Source: Ligustrum vulgare (lineage: Eukaryota > Streptophyta > Magnoliopsida > Lamiales > Oleaceae). Taken from it: a stretch of 64,000 nucleotides of DNA. Positions within the stretch are counted from its first letter, which is position 1; each line of letters begins with the position of its first letter. The DNA is taken from positions 441,501-505,500 of the forward strand of contig OY743169.1 of assembly GCA_963555705.1 (NCBI GenBank), in the 5' to 3' direction. The notes beneath the pieces were generated by a model, which saw only the letters and a program-made list of their open reading frames with translations, was not told the origin of the DNA and made no database searches. Positions 22,555-36,740 of the stretch are shown here, one piece after another. The translations under genes and the position numbers were made by a program.

Positions 22555-23300
22555 TACGAGGGACCTCTTTCATGGACTTCTTCCGAAGCACCTCTTCGGA
22601 AGGACCTCTTTCATGGACTCCTTCCGAAGCACCTCTTCCAAAGCACCTCTTTCATGGACTCCTTCCGAAGCACCTCTTCCGAAGGACCTCTTCCATGGAC
22701 TCCTTTCCGAAGGACCTCTTCCATGGACTCCTTCTGAAGCACCTCTTCCGAAGGACTTCTTCCGAAGCACCTCTTCGGAAGGACCTCTTTCATGGACTCC
22801 TTCCGAAGCACCTCTTCCGAAGGACCTCTTCCATGGACTCCTTCCGAAGCACCTCTTCCGAAGGACCTCTTCCATGGACTTCTTTCCGAAGCACCTCTTA
22901 CATGGACTCCTTTCCGAAGGACCTCTTCCGAAGCACCTCTTCCGAAGGACCTCTTCCGAAGCACCTCTTCCGAAGGACCTCTTCCATGGACTTCTTTCCG
23001 AAGCACCTCTTACATGGACTCCTTTCCGAAGGACCTCTTCCGAAGCACCTCTTCCGAAGGACCTCTTCCGAAGCACCTCTTCCGAAGGACCTCTTCCATG
23101 GACTCCTTCCGAAGGACCTCTTCCATGGACTCCTTCCGAAGCACCTCTTCCGAAGGACCTCTTCCATGGACTCCTTCCCGAAGCACCTCTTCCATGGACT
23201 CCTTCCGAAGGACGTCTTCCATGGACTTCTTCCGAAGTACCTGTCTTGAAGGACGTCTTCGATGAACTCCTTACGAAATACCTCTTCCATTAACTCCCTC
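22555..23300 (+). repeat. Array of about 14-bp units
   Basis: Three related words alternate: CGAAGCACCTCTTC, CGAAGGACCTCTTC and CATGGACTCCTTC. Their order is irregular, with higher-order blocks repeated (for example about 22880-22990 and 22995-23100). It follows the 36-bp array directly and decays after 23290. Open frames of over 200 codons on both strands are a by-product. Confidence 0.95.
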
Positions 23301-24160
23301 CAAGTGAGGGACTCCTACAAGGGACTTCTTCCAAGAGAAGAACTACGTTAATTGACTCCCTCCAAATGATGAACCCCTCTGCCTTAGGAATCCTTACAAG
23401 AGAAGGACTTCTTCAATGAACTCCTTTTACAAAGTACTCTTTCATTGGTCGATTTCACTCTAAGAAAAACATCTGAAAGCTATAAATTCGAATCCCATCC
23501 ATGAATGCCTGGGACATCCAAATTTAAGGGACTAGAGAGCATATACATGCATGTCAACACGAGACACAATGTATATATACTTTGTTTCATATTCTCCAGA
23601 GATATACATATCAAAACGAGACAGGCTTGTAAGCCCTCCAGTCGCTTGAATTAAGCGTATTCTCTCTGTAATCCAGACGGGCTATTAGCCCTCACACATC
23701 TAGGAGTAAGATCTTCGATGTTATTGAAGACAACCTTATAATTTCCCTCCTATTTGAGGCATGCTTGGGATATTACTATGAGCTTATATGTCTTCATAAG
23801 TTCGAAGCACACTCGAGTATTCTTTTTGTTGGGATAAAAGATGCACTTTCAAAATTTGAATAACACAGCCCAATACTCTCTTAATATAACCAAGAAAAGC
23901 CTACTTGAAAGGGTTGTCAAGTGTTCAAATAAGGACCCAAGTGTCCAAACTATATTAAAGCGTGGGCCCCAGGTGCCTATATTATTCCTCATCGGCGATG
24001 TTTTACCATGTAAAATATATTCTATTTTTTCCATTCTAGTTATGTCTTGCAATAAGGATTTTTTAGATATATTGTGTTTTGGTTATTTCTTAGAGTATAC
24101 ACACACTTCATCATCTTCGATCCCTTATATTTTCAAGTCCGGTTCGCACATAAATGAACC

Positions 24161-24180
24161 AACCAGACTTGAGGGACTAG
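24161..24180 (+). other. Polypurine tract of the non-coding element
   Basis: The sequence ends CTTGAGGGACTAG immediately before the right LTR at 24181. It is modest in purine content but in the correct position to prime plus-strand synthesis. The stretch 23300-24160 between the arrays and this site shows no gene. Confidence 0.65.
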
Positions 24181-24904
24181 TGTTACGACCATAACTAAAT
24201 TGGACATGACACGTCATCTATATGGGCCCACCAGGGGAGCCACAAAACATCCAATCGCCTAATCATGACCTATAGGCCAAAACTGCGGATACCAAATTTG
24301 CTGGATCCTTATATGCCGAGGTGACCCTATGCCGAGGTAACCTAAGCCGGGGTGATACTATACCGAGGTAACCTAAGCCGGGGTGATGCTGTGCCAAGGT
24401 ACCCTTATGCCGAGGTACTCCTAAGCCGAGGGGAGTACCCTGAAAATGTGACAAGACAGCTTGATGTGACAACATCTTTAAAGTGATTTGATGGTTGCTT
24501 TAACCCTATGACATGTAGTAATGATTATAACCAAAGAAATGGTTTACCTCATGAAGAGTCAGGATCTTACCACATGTAAAGTATAACATATGTCACAATC
24601 TAAGAGAATTACACCTTCTATAAATAGAGCACACTTGCCTCCAATGAAGGGGTGAGCATGTTTACTCTCTTAACTAAATATTTACTATCACTCCCTTTTT
24701 TCTCTTTTACGCACTTATATTTTCCGCACTCAAATTATATTTGCTTGACATGGGCACTGACTTAGGCATCGGAGTGCAAACGGGAGCCACCTCGGCCCCC
24801 TTTGCAAACTGATTGTTTGTCACAGTGCGCAGGGGATCCACGTGTTCAAGAGGGAGGAGCTGAGACGTGTTGGTCCAAGGTCCAGCCGGATTTTGTGGTC
24901 AACA
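24181..24904 (+). repeat. 3' LTR of the non-coding element, 724 bp
   Basis: It is homologous over its whole length to 20013-20721, with one extra unit in the GCCGAGGT array. A TATA box (TATAAATAG) is at 24619-24627. It ends GGTCAACA and is followed by ATCTT. Confidence 0.95.
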
Positions 24905-25472
24905 ATCTTAATGAAGCACATAAAGTTCTAAGGTATGTTAAAAAAGCTTCAGGACAATGCCTACTTTAGCCTACTGAATCGGATTTATAGTTAACAAGTT
25001 ATTGTGATTCAAATTGAGGAGCATATCCGGATACAAGAAGGTCTGTTAGTAGTTATTGTGTGTTCATTGGATCCGCTTTAATATCATGGAAATCTAAGAA
25101 GTAAGGAGTGGTATCTAGGTCCTCAGCAAAAGTAGAGTATCGAGCAATGGCAAACTTGTGTTGTGAATTAACTTGGATGAGATCCTTTGTGACTTGAAGG
25201 CCAAACATCAACAGGCAGCTACCGTGTTCTGTGATAATAAGGTTGCACTCCTTATAGCCTCAAATCCAGTCTTTCATTGGAGGAACAAACATATCAAGCT
25301 CGATTGCCTTCTCATTCGAGACAAGATTCAGAAGTATAATTATTATACATATTAGTAGTAGAGTTCAAGTAGCAAACAGCCCGACTAAGGCATTATGCTC
25401 TCCAGGGTTTTACTTTCATTTGGCTAAGATGGAAGTAGAAGACATCTAATCTCCACCTTGCTTGCAGGGGGC
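24905..25472 (+). pseudogene. Copia RNase H (broken)
   Basis: The plus strand reads HKVLRYVKKASGQ, LTSYCDSN, stop, GAYPDTRRSVSSYCVFIGSA, LISWKSKK, stop, and VVSRSSAKVEYRAMANLCCE. It then continues with TVFCDNKVALLIASNPVFHW and the final RDKIQ. This is the C-terminal RNase H of a Ty1/copia Pol, which would degrade RNA in RNA-DNA hybrids. At least three in-frame stops make it dead. A purine tract (GCAGGGGGC) follows at 25464-25472. Confidence 0.92.
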
Positions 25473-25830
25473 TATTAGGAAGTAGAGATCAAGGGAAAAA
25501 CAATTAGCACGTAGTCTACCTGAAAGGAAAAGAATTCTAAAAGATTCAATTGTTATTGGAATTATGTTTTGCAATTTAACTTCCATTTTATGTAGTTTTC
25601 TAAACAAGCATAGATAATGATGGATAGAAAATTTGTTTTACGAAAGTTCTGTATTTTTGAGCAAGTTGATTAACACTAAACAATTTTAATACACTCGAAA
25701 CCCTCGTTATTGCGAGGCTCTAACTCTTGGTAACACGTTAATCTTGAATCTATATCTATATCGATATAAAAACAACTGATATTCTGGTCACTCGTCAACA
25801 GATTCTGAATTTCAACATAACCTTAAATTT
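25473..25830 (+). repeat. Probable 3' LTR start of the copia element
   Basis: After the purine tract comes TATTAGGAAGTAGAG, likely a mutated TGTTAG start. No matching 5' LTR is visible, and the right edge is uncertain. From 25831 to 26090 I see only AT-rich DNA. Confidence 0.4.
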
Positions 25831-26090
25831 TCACATTAAATACAATTTTTTTTTATTATTCCCACGTTCACTGAAACAGGGGTTGTGTAGTCAGTAGTGA
25901 GTGGTTAATTTTCCTTTAATTAAGTTTTTTTTTTTATCATAATGTTTGGATTCAAATTCAGTGAATTTTAAAACTATTGGGTAGTTACTTGAAATTCATG
26001 CCCACATTAATTTTCTTCATTTTTCTTTTTCTTTTTTGCCAAATTTCTATATGGTCCTCATTTTTTAAGATTTAATTTTTCTCAAACTCA

Positions 26091-26484
26091 TTTTTAATCA
26101 TAAATTTTATAGGATCGTTTATTAATTTTTCAACCACACATTTCATCATTTTTAATCAAAATCTATTTAAAATACGTTTTTTAGCTAAATAAATAGGGGT
26201 CAAATTCTTATCTCCAATTATTATTTTCAATCATACATTTTATGAGATCATTTATCAATTTTTCAACCGCACATTTTCTCATCTTTTGTTAAAATTTTAT
26301 TTAAAATACGATTTTTAGCTAAATAAATAGGATAGAATTCTTATCTCCAACTCATTTTCAATCATAAATTTTATAGGATCGTTTATCAATTTTTTTAACC
26401 ACACACTTCATCATTTTTTATCAAAATTTATTTAAAATACAATTTTTGCTTAAATAAAATAGGGTCGAATTCTTATCTCCAAGT
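26091..26484 (+). repeat. Three diverged tandem copies of a 131-bp unit
   Basis: Copies start at about 26091, 26222 and 26353. Each contains ATCATAAATTTTATAGGATC-like sequence, TTTATTTAAAATACG, GCTAAATAAATAGG and ATTCTTATCTCCAA. They are roughly 85 percent alike by eye. There is no coding sense. The flanking stretch to 26935 is AT-rich without a recognisable feature. Confidence 0.85.
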
Positions 26485-26935
26485 TTCCTTTATTTAGCAC
26501 ACTTAATTGTTCTTTATGATAATTCTTATCAAAATATTCCTCTTATGTTATGTGCTTTGAAATTTTGGGGGGGAATAAATATATTGACACCACATTTTGT
26601 CAAATTTTTTTTTTTATATATATAATTTTTTTTATCATCAACTCTTTATTAATTCCCACATCTTATCTTTACAGACGATTTTCGTTCAAGATATTTGTTA
26701 TGAGGAAGAAAAATACTTATTTATCTCTCATACTTTTAAATAATCAAAATAAATAACTAGTACAAAAGTTAAACAAAATATTTGCACATCTTTTCAATGC
26801 AAATTATCAGAATATTTGAATAAAAATCATGATTACAAAAAAAAAAATATGTCACTATTTGAATGTTATGAATAATAATGCGATTAAAAAAATGTTGAGG
26901 ATATAAAAGCAAAAGTAAACAAACACTAAAGATCT

Positions 26936-27780
26936 TGTTGAAAAATATATTGGTGGCAATTGATTTTCACTTGTAAATGTGAAATTAATCCTACATTGAT
27001 TGGAAGTCGGGATTTGAAGAGGAGCCTTAAAAGGGATTACAATCCCACATTGGTTAGAAATGGAAAAGTGGGAATAAGTGGAGGCTATAAATAATAGTTT
27101 CATTCCACGTTGGAAAATGAAAAAATGTGAAAATATTGTGAATGCTTAAATAGTTATCACACATAGGATATAAATGAGTTTATGGACCAATTTATATATG
27201 GTTAACAATTTATAAGGTGTAACAATTTGTTGCATAGAGACTCTTCAATGGCCTATGCGCTTGCAGGAGGGTGCAAACATTGGACATACTTGGCCTTCGA
27301 GCCTTGAACTTGTGTGCGGGCACGACCTGTGTACACAAATGTCGACCGAACGAGTTAAAAATTGACCATAAAGTGCAAGCCACGTTTTGAAATTTTCTTT
27401 TACACTTTCCATTCAAAACATAACCTAAAAATTTATTTTGTAACTCCAAAACTTCTGAATTCAAATAGAGTGTAAAGACATAGTTATGACTGCATTAAGA
27501 GGCAAAGGCTCCTCCTTGCCTATATATATTGAACAATTTCCTCAATTCAGACACAACACAACATCACGAAATCTCTCTGCATTTCTGTCCAGCTTCCAAC
27601 ATTCTTCCAGTCTCTTGGTGATTCTGTTCAGGCACATTTTTTGTTCGACTGCACAGCTGGAGTTCTAGTCGTTGTATCCTGGGAAGCAAGCACTCAAGTT
27701 ACTTCGGTGAGAGGACGATATTGCTTTCAGGACACTGTGTTGAATACAAACCCAGGGTCCACCGCGTTCATTTTATTTAC
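26936..27780 (+). repeat. LTR-like segment with promoter and leader (copia type)
   Basis: It starts TGTTGAAAAATATATTGGTG and has U3-like text (CCCACATTGGTTAG, CACGTTGG), a TATA box (TATATATATTG, about 27522) and a leader with GGGAAGCAAGCACTCAAG. This layout is familiar from plant copia LTRs and leaders. No gag follows, no partner LTR is seen and the right edge is arbitrary. It lies about 0.7 kb downstream of the RPS5 stop codon. From 27781 to 28480 no feature is recognised. Confidence 0.4.
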
Positions 27781-28486
27781 TGTCCAATTATTGTTTCATT
27801 TACTGCTTATTGTAAATTATTTGTTTTAATTAGTAAATTGTTTAACAAATTTTCTTATAGATCTTTCTTGCAATTAACTTTCTTGCAATTAACATGTGGT
27901 TTAGATATTAAAGTGTTGCATGAATATAAATACCCTATTTTGTCACACTTTTGCATTTGTTATTTTAAAAATATATGTTAACAAATTAGGTTTTGCTTCC
28001 TCCGAATGGAACTTTTGGATGAAAACCAAATATAAGAATTCTTACCAAACCGTTGCTAATGATAAAATTATTATTATTATTAAATTGTCACTCAATATTT
28101 TTGTTTTTTATTGATTTTTTTCTCAATTTTGCGTCAATACATTATACTGAAATATTTTCATGCATCACTGTGTGATTTGAAACTAGTTATCATGAAGGGG
28201 AAAAAAAATGTATGCTCATGGCGCACAAATAGTCTAAACGTCAAGTCATAATGACAAATACGACACCATATGATTGATATAAAGGCCAATAGACAAAAAG
28301 TTTTAACCAAAAACTGCTGTCACGGCAAATAAAAATCGCCTTAACATCCATTCAGCATAAACAAAGTATGGGTTAATCAACACAACAAAGTAATAAACCA
28401 GTCATTACATAGCTTTACTGAAAGAAATTGTTTTGAAACCAAAACTGTCTTATAAAAAAAAAACTTCAATCCCTAATAAACCTTTT

Positions 28487-30986
<2,500 letters not shown>

Positions 30987-31103
30987 TTTCTGAGATTTGT
31001 GTGTGCTCTCGTGTACTAAGGTGGAACTTGGAAGGGGTGGTGGGGGATACCAGGTGCTGCGGGAAACTGCGGTGAGATGGAGATGTAAGAGAAAAAATAA
31101 GTT

Positions 31104-31127
31104 TATTTATACCCAAAAAAAACCCTA
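31104..31127 (-). promoter_or_regulatory. RPS5 core promoter: TATA box and telo-box
   Basis: On the minus strand TATAAATA lies at 31111-31104, about 118 bp upstream of the first ATG. The telo-box AAACCCTA is on the plus strand at 31120-31127. Telo-boxes close to the TATA or transcription start are typical of plant ribosomal protein genes and coordinate their expression in dividing cells. Promoter DNA before the next transposon is only about 120 bp. Confidence 0.7.
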
Positions 31128-31245
31128 TCTGGAGTGTGGTTTTGTGGTGCTTTGACAAAAATATCCCGTCGATTTACTGCAAATTACTTTTCCAACCCTG
31201 GTCGTGGATTTTCAAGTTACTTCATAATTGCAAATCGAAAAACTT

Positions 31246-32473
31246 AGGTCCCGTTCTCTTTACTATTTTGAATTTATTTTGAGTTTTTGATTTTTGAAAA
31301 TATCGAAAACGCGTTCACTTTGCCCATTTTCAGAAATTCGTTTTTCAAAACACCAAAAAAAATATAAAGAAAACTCAAAACGAGTTTATTGCGTTTTCGA
31401 TATTTTGTGTTAAAACGACCAAAACACGTGTTTTGAATTTTTTTTTTTTTTTTTTTTTGTAAATGTGAGACACTTCCTTCACTTGAAGTTCTTATATTAT
31501 TTTATCATTATATATAGATTCATCTTAAGATTTTTTTTTGTAATTTTTTATTTATTAATTTTATTTTTTTTAAATGTGAGACACTTCCTTCACTTGAAGT
31601 TCTTATGTTATTTTGTCATTATATATATATCCATGTTAAGATTTTTTTTTTTTTGTAAATTATTTTTATTTTTATTTTTTGTAAAAGTAAGACACTTACT
31701 TCACTTGAAGTTCATATATTATTTTATCATTATATATAGATCCATATTAAGATTTATTTTATTTTTTTGTAAATTTTTTTTATTGTTATTTTTTTTTTTT
31801 TTTGTAAAAGTAAGATCATTCATTCACTTGAAATTCTTATGTTATTTTACCATTATATATAGATCCATTTTAAAATTTTTATTTTATTTTTTTTTTTTTT
31901 TTGTAATTTTTTTTTTTTTTTTTTTTTTTATTTTTTTGTAAAAGTGAGACACTTCCTTCACTTGAAATTCTTATGTTATATTGCCATTATATAGATCTAT
32001 GTTAAGATTTTTTACTTTTTTTTTGCAATTTTTTTCTTTTTTATTATTATTATTTTATTTTTTTTGTAAATGTGAGACACTTCCTTCACTTGAAATTCTT
32101 ATGTTATTTTGCCATTATATATAGATTCATGTTAAGATTTTTTTGGTATGGGTTAAATTTTTTTTTAACTGAAACAATATTAATGATGAATTTATTGATA
32201 TAGCGAACTAACTGATTTATTAACATTAAAATTAATGTAATTTAACAAATCAATCATTTTTTACATATAAAATATCACAAAAAAAAATATATCAAAAAAA
32301 TACAAAGTAAACGCATTTTTCAGTTTTCTATTTTTTAAAACAGTTTTCCAAAATCACAAAGAGAACATGTTTTCAGTAATCCCAAAACAAATAACCAAAA
32401 TCCAAAAATCAAAACAAAATTCAAAACTCAAAATTCAAAATCAAAAATCGAAATACAAAGAGAACAGTTCTTG
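31246..32473. mobile_element. Non-autonomous TIR element with an internal minisatellite, 1228 bp
   Basis: The left end AGGTCCCGTTCTCTTTAC and the right end (reverse complement AGAACTGTTCTCTTTGTA) are imperfect inverted repeats. They resemble the ends of the element at 3564-4396. Subterminal DNA on both sides has repeats of CAAAAATC and AAAACG. Flanks GAAAAACTT and GAAAAAAGA share six of nine bases, as for an old 9-bp target duplication. No transposase. It lies about 260 bp upstream of the RPS5 start codon. Confidence 0.7.
31461..32150. repeat. Six tandem units of 105-135 bp inside the TIR element
   Basis: Each unit has GTGAGACACTTCCTTCACTT followed by GAAGTTCTTATGTTATTTT, a CATTATATATAGATCCATGT-like stretch and a long T run. 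Units start at about 31466, 31575, 31685, 31808, 31944 and 32071. T-run length causes most of the size variation. The 158-codon Phe-rich open frame across it is an artefact. Confidence 0.92.
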
Positions 32474-32849
32474 AAAAAAGATTTTATTATTTTTAAAATA
32501 ATGATGATTACGGTAAAAATTTCTGAACATGCTTAACACCCATTCATACTTAAAAGATTTTATTAATTTTTAAAATAATGATGATTGAGGTAAAAAAAAA
32601 AATCTGAACATACTTATAACACGTAAAGGTCTCTTATTGTGAAATGCTTAAATTTCCACAAAACTTTATTTATGCACAAAAAAATAATGTCATGAAATAA
32701 GATAAGCAATAAAATCCGTAAAATAAGCTCAACGGAAGCACGCATAACTCAATATGATCAACTAAGCTAGTTTGGGGACGAGAAATAAATAAAAAAGCTA
32801 TAAGTATCACGCGGTGTACCACCCCCTCACATGGAGGGGTGTGGAGGCC

Positions 32850-33368
32850 AAAAATCCCAACTTCAAATAGTCTCAAACTCAAGCAAATCTTTGAAAACCA
32901 GACTAAGAACAAAACTTGTGTGAAGTGTAGAATGAGACAAAATCGAGACTTACCGTGAAGATATGACTTGGAACGAGAATTTAGTGATGCTTTAAGAAGA
33001 ATTGCTCTGTGAAGCGATGTTAGGCACGAGGCTGGTTTTGGAGCAAAACCTAGTTCATCGACCTCCCAATTCAACTCTCAATCTCAATCCAAAAAAAAAA
33101 AAAAAAAAAAAACCCCAACTTCAAATAATCCCAAACTAAAGCATAACTTTGAAAAACAAACCGAGACCAAAACTTATGTGAAGTGTAAAATGGGACCAAG
33201 GATAGAAGCTACTGCTTCCTTTGAACATCAGTATGAAATTGACAAATACCGAAACATACCATGAAGATATGACTTGGAATGAGAATCTAGTGATGCTCTA
33301 AGAAGAATTGCTCTATGAAGTGATGTCAGGCGCAAGGTTGATTTTGGAGCAAAACCTAGTCACGTCGA
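32850..33368. repeat. Imperfect direct duplication of about 215-255 bp
   Basis: The sequence from CCCAACTTCAAATAGTC to GCAAAACCTAGT (about 32850-33055) recurs at about 33113-33353, separated by an A tract. The second copy has a roughly 40-bp insertion around 33200-33240. No coding function is recognised. DNA from 32474 to 32849 and 33369 to 33789 holds nothing I can identify. Confidence 0.75.
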
Positions 33369-33789
33369 CCAAATCTATACAATAAGCTCAACAATGTTTC
33401 TTCTGTAAAATAAAACATAGTCTGTGCGAAGGAAGCAAACAAGATCCAAGAAGGTAAGTTACCTCTTCGACATCGTGCCATATCTACAAACAGATAGAGA
33501 GAAATTTTGAGACAACACTGTTAGAAATACCGAAGAGTCCTATGAGCCCAATTATAGATGGTCGAATTTATCAATGCATGTTAGATTGGCCAATGAGCTC
33601 ATAAAGAGAATCACACCATTACAGTGTGCAAATACAGAACAGAGTACCGAAATCCAAATCAGATCAGAACATAGGATAGAATCTTAGGTCTATAACAAAA
33701 TTTAAAATATATAACAAATCATAAATATTTTCACTCAAAACATGGGTTAAAGTTTTCTCCCTTTCTAAAAATTTCGTCAACGAAATTAC

Positions 33790-34106
33790 CTATTCGAAGA
33801 GTTCGGATAATGAGTTGATATTTCATCATCTTTTTCCCAAGTTTCTACTTCTATTGCGCTTCTTCGCCATAAAACTCGAACAGTGGGAATTTCTTTTTAT
33901 GAAGCTTTTTAAGATCTCACATAAGTATTTTGATCGGCGTTTCTTCCAAAGTTGAATTTGGTTGGATTTCTTGAGGAGTATCTTTCAAAATAAGTGAAGG
34001 ATTTGGCACATATTCTCGAGGTGTATCCACATGAAATACATATGTATTCTTTTCTTCTGAATGGATAGCTTTAATAGATAAGCTAGGGATGAATGCCTAA
34101 AAGTAT
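33790..34106 (-). pseudogene. Chromovirus integrase C-terminus and chromodomain-like tail
   Basis: The minus strand reads YVFHVDTPREYVPNPSLIL, DTPQEIQPNSTLEETPIKIL, then after a stop and a frameshift TVRVLWRRSAIEVETWEKDD. The order FHV..L..YVPDPSH...YEE.PI.IL...VLWR....E.TWE.E is the end of Ty3/gypsy chromovirus (Tekay/Del type) Pol, where the chromodomain guides integration to marked chromatin. The frame is broken. The solo LTR at 34112 (duplication GCTTG) cuts upstream, and the rest of this Pol is not identifiable beyond it. Confidence 0.75.
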
Positions 34107-34111
34107 GCTTG

Positions 34112-36735
34112 TGTAGCGCCACGAGTTCTAAATACCTGATTCACCACGTTATTTTCTGGTCTAAACTTTAAAATAATATTCTAGCGGAAGAAATAACTGA
34201 AATTCATTTTTGGCAACATTAAATAAACTGTAATGGTCGATAAAATTTGAAAACATTTATGAAACAATTTGAAATAATAAATCGAGCCATTAATATTACA
34301 AAACAATTGACAATTTCATAACTTTTCAAATAATTGAAAATCTCAAAAATATCCAATGTTTGGAAATACGGATCATCAAAATAAGATTTTCAACTATTTA
34401 AAGACTATTGCCACAATTATCCATCACTTGTCACCCTCTCCGAAATCTGCAAATATTGTTAAAATAGACATGAGCATTTCATAAAAATACTCAGTAGACT
34501 CATCGCCAATTAATTAATCTACAATATAATTGAACACGTAAATGCAGGCTCTTTAGAAATCATAGGGTGTGGGTTGCTCTTCTAGTGCATTAAAGCACAT
34601 GGCTTCTCTTTGAAAATCATATGTTCTTTAAAATCATAGGGTGTGGGTTGCTCTTTCTTCTCGTGTACACAAGGCACATAAGTTATGCATAACATCATCA
34701 TTTATCTTGCAAGATATACTCTTCTTTCTTTCTCATGCACAAAAACATATAAGTTACATAAAAATGACTTTTACATAAGTCACATAACATACACATTTAC
34801 ATGCAATCATAATTTAAATCAATTAATAGGGGCTAGTCTACCTTAAACTTAACGAGTGTGGTTGAGCGGGAATGACTTCAACCTTTTAAATCTCCGTACA
34901 CCTCGTCTAGCCAATTAGATTTTGAAATTTATAGTTTAAAATGATAAATAAAATTCAGGGACTGAAATTGCTGATTTGAAAGTTGGGAGAATAAAATGAA
35001 TATCTTTAAACTTGGGGACTAAAATGGAGTTTTTAGAAACTTTCAGGACTCGAATAAAACGCTATTAAAATATTCAGGCTGAAAATAACAGATTTTTAAA
35101 TTAAAGGATAGAGTTTTAAAATACTTGAACTCATGGGCCGAAATGAAACATTTGGAACATTGGGGACTAAAATGTAAATTTTCAAAACTTGGGTTGAAGC
35201 TCAAAACGAATATTAAACTATAGGGCTTGAAATAATTGATTTTTAAAATGAAGGGACTGTTTAAAATCATTTAAAAACATACGGGCTGAAATGATTAGTT
35301 TTAAAACCAAAAGGACTAAATTAAATAACTTTAAAACTTGAGGGACTCAAAGTGAAATTTCAAAACTAAAGGGACTAAAATTGACAATTTCAACACTTGT
35401 GGCCAGAATGATAAGGTGTAAGGATTTGGGACTGAAATAAACATTTTAGGAATTGAAAGGCTGAAATAAATAATCAGCAAAACTTGGTACTGGAATAAAA
35501 TCATACTAGAAGGGTGGGGACTGGTGAGGCAATTTTCAAAAATCAAATTATTAAAAAAAAATCAAAACACATTCTCTCTCTCTAGTCGTTAAGCAGAGAA
35601 GAGAGAAAAGGGACGGAGGTGCGACGGCTAAGGTGCACCTAGCGCAAGTCCGGTCTTCAACCGGTGGTTTGTCGGCGAAACGCCGGCGCAGAGTAGCGGT
35701 GAGCGGTGGCCAAGAAAAGATTTAGATTTGAGGGGTTTAGGTGAGAGATTGGATGCAAAACTGAGGGTAGATGGTGGCGGTTTGAATCTGAAATTCCGGC
35801 CATGAACCCGGCGAGTCAAGGTGAGATTTTGGGTAATTTTTTATTCTTGGTTTATCTCTTGTTTCTGGATGGAAATCGAAATTTGGGTTTTGATTTGAGT
35901 GTGGAAGTGGCGGTGAGAAGTGGTTGGCGGCGAATACGGTGGGGTTGTGGGAATGGTTGGCGGTTGATGAGTATTGTGGTTGTGTAGTGGTCGAAAATGG
36001 TGGTGAGTGGGTGGAATGGAGTTCGCAGGCGGTGGCTGTAGTAGTGGTGTTGTGAGGTGGTTCAGCATTTTTGGTGGTTGGGATCGCGATGGGGCAGTGG
36101 AGGTGGTGGCTGTGAGGCAGTGGAGTTGGTTGCCGGTGGGTTGTAACGGGTTGCACGGTAGTCTGCGTGTGGTGATGGTAAAATGGGAAGCTTGAGGTTG
36201 GTCTTGACCGGCTGCATTTGGTAGTGGCGGTGGAGTGGGTGGTTGTCTGCACTTGGTTTGGTCGTGGAGTTGATGGAGAAATGGAATTGCAGCTTGGGAT
36301 TATTGGATCAGAGTTGTGGGGTGTGGTGATGTATAAAGAGGGGGTTGGAAAATGTGAGAGTATGGGTTGAAGTTAGTGGGAGTTGGTGGAGGTATGGGTT
36401 GGTTAGTATAGTTTGGAAAACTTGACAAGTAATACACGGAATTCGAGAAAAATAAAACGCGTAAATCAACTGAGTAGGAAAATAGATCTGCTAAAATGAG
36501 CTTCATAAAATTTGGAATTTAAAACGATTTTAAAAATAATAATTTAAATAAATAAATAAAATAATAAAATTTTAGAAATTCCGATTTTATTTAAAATCGA
36601 ATGGACTTGAGATTTCTCGACTTGGCTAGATGAATACGTTGCGACTTTAAATTAAAAATGGGTGAGATCGTAGCGGCACGATTTTTCATAATTTTAAAAT
36701 AATTATTAAATGCGTGAAAAATCTTGGTTGCTACA
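34112..36735 (-). mobile_element. Solo LTR of gypsy family A, copy 2, 2624 bp
   Basis: It has ends TGTAGCGCCACGAGTTC and GGTTGCTACA, with the perfect 5-bp target duplication GCTTG (34107-34111 and 36736-36740). On the minus strand it starts TGTAGCAACCAAGATTTTTC, homologous to the copy at 5577 and in opposite orientation. It contains the same C/A-rich (minus strand) block (about 35630-36500), a GA microsatellite and over ten AGTCCC motifs (34980-35530). A 171-codon His/Thr/Pro-rich open frame (36252-35737, minus) has no recognised family and is probably compositional. No internal region remains, so it is a solo LTR. Confidence 0.95.
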
Positions 36736-36740
36736 GCTTG

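Larger units (their letters stand above)
20013..24904 (+). mobile_element. Non-coding LTR retrotransposon (LARD-like) with three tandem arrays
   Basis: The element has LTRs at 20013-20721 and 24181-24904, both TGTTACGACC...GGTCAACA, a perfect 5-bp target duplication ATCTT (20008-20012 and 24905-24909), a PBS-like site at 20724 and a purine tract before the right LTR. LTRs differ at roughly one percent of sites plus one small indel. The 3.46-kb interior has no gag or pol. It is mainly arrays of 40-bp, 36-bp and about 14-bp units. It must use proteins from another element. Orientation is plus, from the PBS and PPT. It is shorter than most LARDs. The host lineage supplying proteins is unknown; the PBS and TGTTACGACC end suggest Ty3/gypsy. 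Confidence 0.93.

Noticed and set aside
22508..23293. 261-codon plus-strand frame and several minus-strand frames over 100 codons
   Set aside because: All lie within short tandem arrays and are explained by unit length and composition.
31465..31941. 158-codon Phe/Tyr-rich frame like a membrane protein
   Set aside because: It is the translation of T-rich minisatellite units in a TIR element.
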